Source of the DNA: Phaeoceros laevis
Taxonomy: Eukaryota; Anthocerotophyta; Anthocerotopsida; Notothyladales
Assembly (NCBI GenBank): GCA_049999765.1
Contig: JBNGIQ010009234.1
Coordinates: forward strand, 65,085 to 124,766
Direction of reading: 5' to 3'
DNA length: 59,682 bases
Part shown: piece by piece, positions 10,822-19,528 of the stretch
Position numbering within the stretch: the first letter of the stretch is position 1
How the letters are laid out: every line of letters begins with the position of its first letter
Notes under the pieces: model-generated
What the model saw: only the letters and a program-made list of their open reading frames with translations
The model's database searches: none
What the model was told of the DNA's origin: nothing
Position numbers and translations under genes: made by a program

Positions 10822-11041
10822 GAGACCAAGGCTGCCACGTCATTTCCTGGCCGAGAGAAATGTCCAGATATTTTGGGTCTGTGGGTATACAAGTGTCACC
10901 GGATGCAGCTGCCTTTGCGTAGAAGCGTAGAAAGAGTGTGACTCGTTGCACAACGTGGGAGACCAAGGCTGCCACGTCATTTCCTGGCAGAGAGATATTT
11001 TGGGTCGGTTATAGTACGAATGTTACCGGATGCAGCTGTCA
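10822..11041. promoter_or_regulatory. Duplicated block with ACGT core and evening-element motif
   Basis: A 30-base sequence starting GAGACCAAGGCTGCCACGTC is identical at 10822-10851 and 10959-10988. Each copy is followed by AGATATTTTGGGTC (10866, 10993) and then CCGGATGCAGCTG. GCCACGTCA is an ACGT-core bZIP-type site. AGATATTTT is the complement of the evening element AAAATATCT. The block lies 0.8-1.0 kb upstream of the minus-strand dioxygenase-like gene. A regulatory role is inferred. Confidence 0.5.
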
Positions 11042-11639
11042 TGAGCAAAGGAGTAATTAGGGTATTGGTGCTTCCTTCCTGACGGGAGCTACGACACTGG
11101 CAGGTGGATGGACTGCAGGGCAACATACGTTCAGGTGATGCTCGTTCCAGGTGGCCACGCTGTCCTGCCAAGATATTACATTCACTCATTCGCATGCGTG
11201 TGGGACTCAGCGGGAGCCAGATATTTGGTTCCGCCCATACTGCACATTGCTGTAATTGCGCGAAACCATATTTACACGATTTCTCTCTCGGCTATGCTGC
11301 TATAGATCTGGGGCAGTCGTGTCACAGCGCCCCATAACAAGGCCCGTTTCACACAACTGGCTTCTGGGATGCTGTGAACTGGCCGTGCTGGAAGGAAGCT
11401 TGGAATAAGCTCAAATAAGCCGGACTTCAGGCATGACTCCCAACAAGGGAGGAGGTGTGTTGACTGTGGATTTTGCAGCAAGGCGAAGTCATAACAAAAT
11501 TTAACAGCAAATAAAATGCCTATTGCTGCTAAGAATAAGGGTACAATTCAGATGTGTTCGTTGGTGGCAGGGAGTGTGAGAATCTCGTGAATGCACACGA
11601 TGTCTTTTATGCATTGTCTAAACGAGAATACCTTGGCAT

Positions 11640-12125
11640 CCTCGAATGCCATAAAGCACATATTGAGTAGTGGACCTGCATGGCGAGTCCAACAAAGTAG
11701 TGGACCTTAAGAGGCGAAAGGAAACACATACCCATGGATAATGCCATTAGCTTACAACCCATGGCTGGTCCTGCTAGCCTTAATGCTATAACTAGTCCGG
11801 GCTGAAATAGAGGACAAGTGGACAAAGAGCGAGATTGTCGAATCGAGAAAAGTGGTCTGCGGACCAAATTTTGTTTTAAATGCCCTCGAATGCCATAAGG
11901 CATGTGGAAGTCCAAACAAACGACAGTAAGTGTTTATACATGTGCTGTTCTGTCGGAAAAGGGAGAACGTGAGTGCATAGTGAATCCACCAAAGGACTAG
12001 TGATGGGGAAAGGAGACATGCCCATGAATAATGCCATCAGTCTACTACCGCGCCCAAGCGCTCCTACATGTGCTTTTATGCAGAACATCTACAGATGCGG
12101 ATGCTAGCCTTAATGCTATAGCTAG
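11640..12125. repeat. Degenerate direct duplication
   Basis: Segments at about 11640-11790 and 11880-12125 share, in the same order, CTCGAATGCCATAA, a stretch with CCCATG(G/A)ATAATGCCAT and GCTAGCCTTAATGCTATA. The second copy carries extra sequence. The second copy runs into the PPR remnant. Confidence 0.6.
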
Positions 12126-12219
12126 CTTCGGGACTGACAGTGTGCAAAGGTGGCGAGTGAAACAGCAGTGGGTTCCTGGAAGAAGCCAGGCCAGCTGGAT
12201 TGAGCATGGTGAGGCCTAG
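12055..12219 (+). pseudogene. Remnant of a PPR gene 3' end (E-motif region)
   Basis: The plus strand encodes a degraded copy of the end of a PLS-type PPR protein. GRSQASWIEHGEA (to 12219) matches the KKPGQSWIEHGQG segment of the large PPR gene at 25.8-30.1 kb, and the DNA match around GGCCAG..CTGGATTGAGCATGG is close. Before it, AIASFGTDSVQRWRVKQQ corresponds to the NIYAHAGMWDKARKVDAMR helix pair with indels. No upstream PPR repeats are preserved, so this is a fragment, not a gene. Confidence 0.5.
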
Positions 12220-13132
12220 GAAGTGCCTGGAGCCAGCGTATGTTCTTTGCAGAGGCAAGCTTGAAGTTGAATAGGAAGGGCACAGTTAACAGACAGATGG
12301 AAACAGAAACGAGTCCTTCCAGCGCCAATTCGGGGAAGCTGGCCGTGTGAACGAGCCTGTCAGATATGCGCATCGTCTGGTGGAAAACTTGTAGCTGGGC
12401 TCGTGAAGGTTGTAACAAAGCCACACTGCTGCAGTTCAAGGTACACGGAGAAACACCGAGCTAGCGCTTTGGACAAGTTCCAAATAAAGGTAGCAGTTGC
12501 TGAATCAGCTGAACCTACTACGGCCCGTGCCTAAGTGCAACGAAGGGCACCTCTTATTCCTGTCTTATACTGCATGCAGCATTGTGGCAGAGTGGCAACT
12601 CCCACCGATACCAGAACATGCAGAAGGTTGTAGTAGTTTTGATGTAAGTAAAATGCACATCGAGGAGCAACTTTAGGTGATCCTCCAGGATTTGGAGAGA
12701 TTTTAAATTTATAAAATGGCCACCACTGCTTGACTGGGCTGGGCTGCTTGCCAAGTTGTCTCAGATTCCGCCCCAGTCTGTCTTGATATATCATTCCATG
12801 CTGTGATCCTTTCGATAATGTGTGGTTGTTGTAGACCTGCGTCAAAACCATCAGAAAAGCCTTTCTTTTTTGTGCCCATCTATCTATAGCTAGTATTTCT
12901 TGAGCAGGTCGTCGACTTCTAGGAGGCTTGCAATAAGATGAGAGCAAGAGAATGGTCCCCAATGATGCCTTCGATGTCAAGCGCATCCGCGTGGAGAACC
13001 GTTTGCGTTCAGTATCTGTGCTCAGATGCCAGAATGGTCAATCTCGCTTGATGCTGCTTGTGCTGTGGGTTCTAGGAACCTTAGTTCATTAGCTCTGGGT
13101 TTCCTTCTGAGACCTCTGTAAGAGCTCCCAAC

Positions 13133-15712
13133 TTACCCTTCACCACCTTTCTTTGCAAATGGATTGATGTTTCCAAGGGGACCAAGATTTCCCAAGTTGC
13201 TCAGATTTCCCAAATTTCCCAGATTCCCCAAATTCCCCAAATTACTCAAGTTGCCCAAATGCCCCAGGTTGACTGCCTTCGAAAAAATGGTGCTCTTCTT
13301 TTTTTCCAAAGCCGGTGTTGGTGGGACATCAGGGTCTGCAGCTTCCTCCTTCGATGTGCCACCATACATTTTGATGGTTTCTGTAACTATGAACTTGAGG
13401 CGACTCTGGAATTCATGAGGGGGATAGGAGCTAACACGATCTAGCAACTCGAAGCCTTCCTCCGACTTCTCATCCCCCTGGAGCATGAGGGATCCAAGCT
13501 CATAACAGCTGTAGGGCACCACATTCTCAGGTACAACTTCGGTTGCAGCAATCACGTAGCGAAAGTTGTCCTGAGCCGCCTGCTTCTCTCCCAAATTGAG
13601 CTGACACAATGCCAACAAGTGCCTGCACTTAAGTTTGCTCGATTTGGTCCACTTATGTTCAAAGTGGGATTGAGGTGCAGCTTTGGAAGCAGCGCCTTTG
13701 CTCGAGGAAGTGGCAGGCTGGGTGGCTGACACAACACCAACTAGCTCGCCTGCGGCATTCAATTTGAATTCATCCACGAAGTCGGAACCCCTGGAACCGA
13801 GCCTGCTGGATCTCAGGCAGTCCTCCAGGTTCTGGCGGTGGCGTTCTAGTGCTGGCTTTTCCATTTGCTGGAATCCATTGTAGTAAGCCGCCAACTCCAG
13901 AGCTGGGAAGAGCGGTGCTTGGTTTGTTGCGACGAAAGCTGTGGCGACGCTTAGCCCCAGCTGCTCCAAAGGCTCCAGTGTCACCGACTTGGCGGATGCC
14001 ATCCCTGGCAAATCCCGCAGCAAAGCTGCGGCTTGGTCATGGAAGCTCACTGGTGCTTCCCATAGGCAGGCAGCCTGAAGGTAGGCGTAAAACGGTTTGA
14101 ACCATACACTGTCTTGATGCAGTCTGCCAAAGCATTCGGCAGCCTTGGGGAAGTCCGCTTGCAGGAGTAAGGACCAGCCGAGCTCATCAAGCATCACGTG
14201 CTTCAGGCGACTGTTGTTCCCTTGCCAGGCCAGCCCTTCAAGGTTGGACGCTGCAGGTTCCACAATCTCCAGCCCTTTCCTGACGGCACCTTCATACCTT
14301 GCCAGGCGACTTCGCATCACTCTGTAGACGGATCCGCTGCTTACGGCAGGAGGTAAGCTTGCAAGGACAGATTCCGCGCTCCTGCTCTGCTCTGGTGAGT
14401 AAGGGAAGAGGCCTCTGATGACTGTGTGGTAGTGCAGGAGGAACAGGGAAGCCAGAGGTGCCCTAGCATGCTTTGAGCGGGCCACCTTTTGTAGCAAGGA
14501 TAATCCCCGACCTCTGTCGGCCGGAGCTCCCATCACCTCCACCGCCTTTTGATAGGTCGAAGGGATGAGTGACACCAGCAGATTGAATGCTCCTGAGCCG
14601 AATTCCACCCCGAGCCGCAAGCAGCTCAGTTCCTTGTCCTCCTTCACGCCCTTGGTCTCGTCTATCACCTCTAACTCGTCTGTGGCAGCTGCGGTTGGTC
14701 CTGATGTGGTTGCCGTGATTGTCGCAGCTGGCTCCGCTTTCTGATTCCACTTGAGAGCCTTGCTGCTTTCCTCATAAGAAGGGGGGGCAGATCTGGGAGG
14801 GAGAGAGACCGAGTGTTCCAAGGGGCGTGCAAGAAGGGGAGGTGCCTTGGCACCTTCCCCGTCTTTGCCCTGAGTTGCTGCCGCATCCTGCTGATTCGGG
14901 AGACCGAATGTGCCCTCCAACTCCACCCACTGCTTGTACAGCTGCCTGAGCTTGGATTGACAGTGCTTGTAAATGCTCCAGGTCCTTTGCAGGTTGTAAC
15001 CTAATTTCATCATACTGTTCCACTTCTCCCCGGTGCCAACGATTTGGAGCAGGGAATTCATCAAGTAGCACTCCGCCTGGAACTGCAAGGCCCACAGCCG
15101 TGCCCGGCGTGAGCGGTGCATCCATTTCAACTCCTCCTTGCTGTGAGGAGTGCCAGGACCTTCTTCAACCTCCTCTTCGGCCTCCGGAACAGTCTTGGGA
15201 ACCGGTGGCACACCGGCTACGGCCTGCACTGCACTGGCAGCTCCTCCCACCGCCTGCACCAGCGCCGTCGCACCGATTGCCTGCCCCATCTTCTTGGTGT
15301 TGCCGATGGCCCATTTCTTGATGTTGGTCACCGCCTCGTTCACCTTTTGCAGGTTTGTGTGGCTCTTCCACTTCTGCGCCTGCTGCGCCGCCAGCACCTC
15401 TGTCTCGGTGAGCAGGACGGTGGCTCTGCCGATGTCGTCCTGGTCGTAGGACATGAGAGCGACCACGACTGCCACCTCCGCATAGTGCAGATTGAATCGC
15501 GCATGGCCGGATCTCAGCGTTTCAAAAAACTCCTCCGCCTCGTTCAACTTGTCCGAGTAAATGAGCTCCACGCCCTTTAGAACCTGCTCCTCCTCCACCG
15601 CGAACTCTGCCAAAGCTTCTGCCAATGCGTCATCTGTGCTTGCGCTCCCCCCTCCTGTGCTTGCTCCCGCCGTGCTGAAGCCTCCGGAGCTTTTGCGACG
15701 TTCAAGCATCAT
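13133..15712 (-). CDS. TTC39/Iml2-family tetratricopeptide protein
   Basis: This is a single-exon minus-strand gene of 859 residues; the first ATG is at 15712. The order of segments matches the TTC39/Iml2 (DUF3808) family. There is an N-terminal TPR-like unit (VLKGVELIYSDKLNEAEEFFETL), then RARLWALQFQAECYLMNSLLQI, a long middle with GVEFGSGAFNLLVSLIPSTYQKAVEVMG and LFLLHYHTVIRGLFPYSPE, and C-terminal TPR units (RHLLALCQLNLGEKQAAQDNFRYVI). Yeast Iml2 is associated with mitochondria and lipid-droplet/inclusion clearance; animal TTC39 proteins affect lipid metabolism. The plant function is unknown. The tail is a run of (L-G-N/S-N)-type repeats ending FAKKGGEG. The stop codon is part of GGGTAAGT, a strong 5' splice-site match, so an alternative C-terminus is possible. 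It is head-to-head with the STMP1-like gene 374 bp away. Confidence 0.88.
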   Translation of the reverse strand: MMLERRKSSGGFSTAGASTGGGSASTDDALAEALAEFAVEEEQVLKGVELIYSDKLNEAEEFFETLRSGHARFNLHYAEVAVVVALMSYDQDDIGRATVLLTETEVLAAQQAQKWKSHTNLQKVNEAVTNIKKWAIGNTKKMGQAIGATALVQAVGGAASAVQAVAGVPPVPKTVPEAEEEVEEGPGTPHSKEELKWMHRSRRARLWALQFQAECYLMNSLLQIVGTGEKWNSMMKLGYNLQRTWSIYKHCQSKLRQLYKQWVELEGTFGLPNQQDAAATQGKDGEGAKAPPLLARPLEHSVSLPPRSAPPSYEESSKALKWNQKAEPAATITATTSGPTAAATDELEVIDETKGVKEDKELSCLRLGVEFGSGAFNLLVSLIPSTYQKAVEVMGAPADRGRGLSLLQKVARSKHARAPLASLFLLHYHTVIRGLFPYSPEQSRSAESVLASLPPAVSSGSVYRVMRSRLARYEGAVRKGLEIVEPAASNLEGLAWQGNNSRLKHVMLDELGWSLLLQADFPKAAECFGRLHQDSVWFKPFYAYLQAACLWEAPVSFHDQAAALLRDLPGMASAKSVTLEPLEQLGLSVATAFVATNQAPLFPALELAAYYNGFQQMEKPALERHRQNLEDCLRSSRLGSRGSDFVDEFKLNAAGELVGVVSATQPATSSSKGAASKAAPQSHFEHKWTKSSKLKCRHLLALCQLNLGEKQAAQDNFRYVIAATEVVPENVVPYSCYELGSLMLQGDEKSEEGFELLDRVSSYPPHEFQSRLKFIVTETIKMYGGTSKEEAADPDVPPTPALEKKKSTIFSKAVNLGHLGNLSNLGNLGNLGNLGNLSNLGNLGPLGNINPFAKKGGEG

Positions 15713-16086
15713 CTTCTCCAAATTTTGCGATTAACCAACTGCACTACATATATTAATCCGGTAACAAAAACCCTTCAAAGACAACCATCCTATAAGCCCT
15801 TCGATGCACCTTTTCACGCACTTGTGCCACCAAAGCATTGGTGGCATAAATCAATACCTGCTCTAACTTACCCAATGTGTGCCACTATGAGCGTCTGCAG
15901 AAGTAGCATGAACTCTTCTGGAGTCTTTGAAGTTCTAGTACATGCTGAACGCCCTTGCTATACTTTTTTATAACCATTCAATTATTTATTGTACTGTTTT
16001 TCTAAGCTATCGTACATTTATGTCAATTTATGTTAATTATCACTCCAATTTCATGCCTCTTTTAGTAAAAAGACAATCCTCTTGAG

Positions 16087-16263
16087 ATGGCTTTCTTTAT
16101 GAATGCTTGTACTTTCACTTTGGGTACATTTGTGGGAATTTTTATTGCTCAAAATTATAAAGTACCTGATATCAAAGCCTTGTTTGACTCTACGGTTGTG
16201 AAGTTTGTGGAGCAAATAGGAAAAGGATATCGCAGGTTCAACAAAAGGGATGATGATGATTAA
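16087..16263 (+). CDS. STMP1-like short transmembrane mitochondrial protein (58 aa)
   Basis: A very short intact frame of 58 codons plus TAA starts with ATG at 16087. Residues 9-25 (CTFTLGTFVGIFIAQNY) form one membrane helix ending in the AQNY signature, followed by KVPDI and a basic, amphipathic tail closing with four Asp. This is the layout and consensus of STMP1/Mm47 (human about 47 residues), a mitochondrial inner-membrane microprotein linked to respiratory-chain function; plants carry similar short proteins. The surroundings are AT-rich and free of other coding signals. It is divergent from the TTC39/Iml2 gene. The identification rests on FTLGxxxGxxxAQNYxxP and overall size; it may have untranslated exons that are not visible. 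Confidence 0.78.
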   Translation: MAFFMNACTFTLGTFVGIFIAQNYKVPDIKALFDSTVVKFVEQIGKGYRRFNKRDDDD

Positions 16264-17368
16264 GTGTAGTAAATCTTATTCTCGATCTTTCACAAATGCT
16301 TAAAATGGAAGACCCTATGCCGCAACAATGTAGAGCTTTTCATATTGTGTAGAAGGACCTAGAAGTCATTGGCCATGGTAACGAGCTTACAATATGGAAT
16401 TTGACCTTTCTTATCTTTTAGATGGTCACTACATTGAAATCAAAGAGAGCTTCCATTGTTATATTTAACTCATGTATTTAACATTCTAAGCCTTGCATTA
16501 TTGCACACATTACAAAAGAAACTCACTTTAAGTGATAAACATCTTATCTTATGTTTATTTCTTTTATGATAGACTTCTTTTTAAACTAGAAATTGACATA
16601 GATCTACATGTTGTGGCACCCTGAGTCAAGTCTGCCATGCTATGTGGTAATTTGGCAAAATGAGCCTTGCCTGCATACTATACGAAAACATGCTACTTGA
16701 GAACATATAGATCTTTGTAGTACTCTGCTAGCAAAAACCAAGGTGACCTAAACTCTTAAGATAATATGAAAACATCTTTTCTTTATTAATAATTTCATTA
16801 ATTTAATTTATAATCAAAGTAAGGCCACGATTAGTGGTAAAAGAAGGCTCTTATACATGCTTGAAGAAGAGCAAAAAATGCTTGAAGCTGTACTGTATGC
16901 CCTTCAGAGAGCGGCAGCCATCGACGGCAGGCTGCAGCGAGCGGAGCCAGCAGGAGCCTACAGCAAGCAGTAGGGAGCGGCGGGAGCCGGGAGGCAGCGG
17001 GAGCTGGCAGGGATAGGTGAGCGGGTAGGGAGGGGAAACGCCAGGAGGAGGGCGGCGCTTGCTACTGGTGAGGACCGACAGCAGGCAGCGACGGCTGCTG
17101 GTCAGTGGTGACAGCGGGCGGCCGTAGGGGGAGCGGGCAGGCGTGGGGGTAGCAAGCAGTGGCGGCCAGCACGAGAACCAGGGCGACGGCCGGTGTTGAG
17201 CAGGCTGCGAGAGCCCTGGTGGTCACGCTGGTAGGATGCTTTTTAGGAAGATGTTGGGGACATGACACGGTGATGGGATGCTGGTTGCTGCTGACCATTT
17301 CACCTGTGAATTGGGTGCAGGGACAGTGCTGACCACTTGGCCTGTAAATTGGCCCAATTTACACCCAT
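16264..17368. other. AT-rich DNA with a GC-rich low-complexity island
   Basis: No gene is seen. 16264-16840 is AT-rich, presumably 3' untranslated and intergenic DNA of the STMP1-like gene. About 16900-17230 switches abruptly to G-rich, AGC/GGGAGC-type low-complexity sequence. Near 17290-17355 a short unit (CTGACCAxTT..CCTGTxAATTGG) is duplicated. Confidence 0.5.
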
Positions 17369-17420
17369 TTCAATAGGCATTTCTTGATTCTGCACCCAGG
17401 ATCAAGAAATGCCTATTGAA
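17369..17420. repeat. Perfect 20-bp inverted repeat with 12-nt loop
   Basis: TTCAATAGGCATTTCTTGAT (17369-17388) and its exact reverse complement (17401-17420) flank the loop TCTGCACCCAGG. It lies beside repeats and a mobile-element relic and could be a foldback element or terminal hairpin. Confidence 0.9.
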
Positions 17421-17710
17421 CTTGCCACAAATTGTGTACAATAAGATGGCCTTGTCCACGGCGCAGATGGCTTGTTCAAAGGAGTATCACAATCAGTACA
17501 TGCCGATCAGCAGTGCATCTTGGTAAAATTTTTCGACAAGCAAATCGGGACAACTACAAGAACACACCTGCACAACACATATGCTCTTCACTCTGAAAGT
17601 GCACTTACACCTACACAACGCATACTTACACCTAAACCAGGAGAAAGAGCGAAACAATAAAAAACTACTCGCACACACTTCCGGGTCCAGCTGCAGAAAA
17701 CTTCTCGCAC

Positions 17711-17864
17711 ACAATTCCCGGTCCAGCCTGAGAGCTGGGCGCACTGTGATCATTGAGNNNNNNNNNNACAATTCCCGGTCCAGCCTGAGAGCTGGGCGCA
17801 CTGTGATCATTGAGCACACAATTCCCGGTCCAGCCTGAGAGCTGGGCGCACTGTGATCATTGAG
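17711..17864. repeat. 50-bp tandem repeat interrupted by assembly gap
   Basis: A 47-base unit starting ACAATTCCCGGTCCAGCC is present at 17711-17757, 17768-17814 and 17818-17864 (period 50). Ten N at 17758-17767 interrupt it, so the true copy number is unknown and probably collapsed. Confidence 0.95.
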
Positions 17865-17870
17865 TCTTTA

Positions 17871-18550
17871 AACACAAGAACATTATCAGCTCACCACATG
17901 GATGTCCTCCAAGATCCAAATCTACAGGCTTCTTAGACTCTATGCATACGAGAATGTGGGAAGATGTCTAAAGAACTTGCCAATCTCTTGAATCTTCATT
18001 CAGGATACAAATACTTATATGCTGAACAAGGCCATGGATTATTGATGCTTTATGAAAATACAATACACTCAACACACATATCGGAGTCCACATTCATATC
18101 AAAAGATATCGAGTTCATCATGGAGTCCACATTCATAGTAGAAGATATCGAGTTCATCATGGCTTTTACCTTTCTGTTGCATTCAACTATTCTTCTGAAC
18201 ATGATCATAATGCTATATCGACTGCCAAGATCCAAATACCCAACTTCTTCCACTACTTATGCTCAACAATCCAAGCCGTGCCAGCTGTATCTCCTTCTAT
18301 CGTGCTTGGTGATTTCAATATCGATTTGCTGAACACTGAACATCCACACACAGAAATGTTTACTGCATTCATAGCATCTATCGAGTTGCACTCCACTTTT
18401 TGCCGAGCAACAACCAAATACAATTCTCAGTTTGATCATGTATGGACGAATATACCAGCAGATAAATATAAATCTGGAGTCACCACGGCATATTGGACAA
18501 ATCACAACCTCCACATAACATACCAGCAGCCTGTGAGGGCAGCAGCGTGA
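17871..18550 (+). mobile_element. Decayed endonuclease/exonuclease/phosphatase (EEP) domain of a transposable element
   Basis: Translated pieces spell an EEP nuclease of the kind found in non-LTR retroelements and Helentron-like Helitrons. First comes NTRTLSAHHMDVLQDPNLQAS, then an in-frame TAG, then TLCIRE and further sequence. After a frame change at about 18200-18280 follow VLGDFNIDLL, YNSQFDHVWTNI and SGVTTAYWTNHN. GDFN and DH are catalytic-type motifs; the usual final SDH reads TNH. A 39-base tandem duplication (18084-18122, 18123-18161) inserts ESTFI.DIEFIM twice. The stop, the frameshift and the duplication show it is dead. No reverse transcriptase or helicase is seen nearby. Confidence 0.65.
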
Positions 18551-19528
18551 GCATTCATCCCTTACTATCCATGCTAGTGTAATGGTGAAGGCATTGTTGT
18601 TTTGCTTGCCTAGCTTTGGAAGCATTTACTCACCCTCCGACACGGTGCAGGCTCTAGCCTCTCGTGTGAACGCTAGGGACATGATTCCGGCGTTCAAACA
18701 ACCCAAGTGACTCAAGTGACCCAAGCGAGCAAGATTTTCCCAATTGTGATTTCCAGCCAAGAGCATTCATGAGTTGAGTAGCAACTAAGCCAAAGCTAAA
18801 AAAAGCGAAAGCTAAAACACTCATGCGCGCTTGTTAAATTGTAGTAGTAGTATGGTTATGGTTTTTGCCAACTCCACCAATTGTTATACACACTAGGGCC
18901 ATTCATTTATATATAACTTTTAATTACAATCACTTAATAAATTCATAAGACATACGGCATATATATTGTCAAATTGATATTATTGATCATTGCATCATTG
19001 CTCCCTGTAAGTGTATAACAGCTACAGAATGAAGCCCACATTATTGATTAGCAAATCCCAGTCCACACTAAAGAAGATACCAGCACGGGGCTAGAAGGCG
19101 TGTGAACGTGTTATCATAGGAGGCCAGTAAAACTCTGCCACGCGTCTGAGCTGGTGAAATGGCCAATGAGGCGCGTTGTAACAGCGAATCGACTTTGTAT
19201 GTCTAGCTCCCTCGGCAGCACTTCCGTTTTCGTCCGCGAACAAGGAACTCGCTCGAAGAATCAGGGTGGTGTGAGCCGGCTAGCTTGCGGAGCTGCAGAG
19301 GCCGGTGGTCATCGTCCAACGCAGGAAGGGCTTCAAGCATCCGCCATTCTGGCCTCGACGCCCCAGCTGAGGCCGCGGGGGCTGCAGGAACCTTTACCAA
19401 CCCCCACGGCCTCGCTCAGATCCAGAAGGGCGAAGACCTTGGCTCCCGTTTCCTCCCACAGCGCTGGAGTACCAGCAATTAAATCTGGAAACGGCAAGCC
19501 TGCGCGGGATTTTCGTTGGTTGCCCCTC
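18551..19528. other. AT-rich intergenic and 5' region of SDF2
   Basis: No gene is seen up to about 19150. From 19166 an ATG opens a frame continuous with the SDF2 coding exon, giving a possible 121-residue N-terminal extension. It has no conserved motif, so it is treated as leader sequence. Confidence 0.5.

Larger units (their letters stand above)
10008..13132. other. Gene-poor region upstream of dioxygenase-like gene
   Basis: No intact gene is recognised. A CTG/GCC-rich stretch near 10070-10140 is probably the leader of the minus-strand gene. The rest contains duplicated blocks (listed separately), a PPR remnant, and a 25-base unit starting GACAAGTGGACAAAG that occurs at both 10283-10307 and 11813-11837. 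Long frames here (for example 10206-10613 plus and 12531-12986 minus) show no family motifs. Confidence 0.5.
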
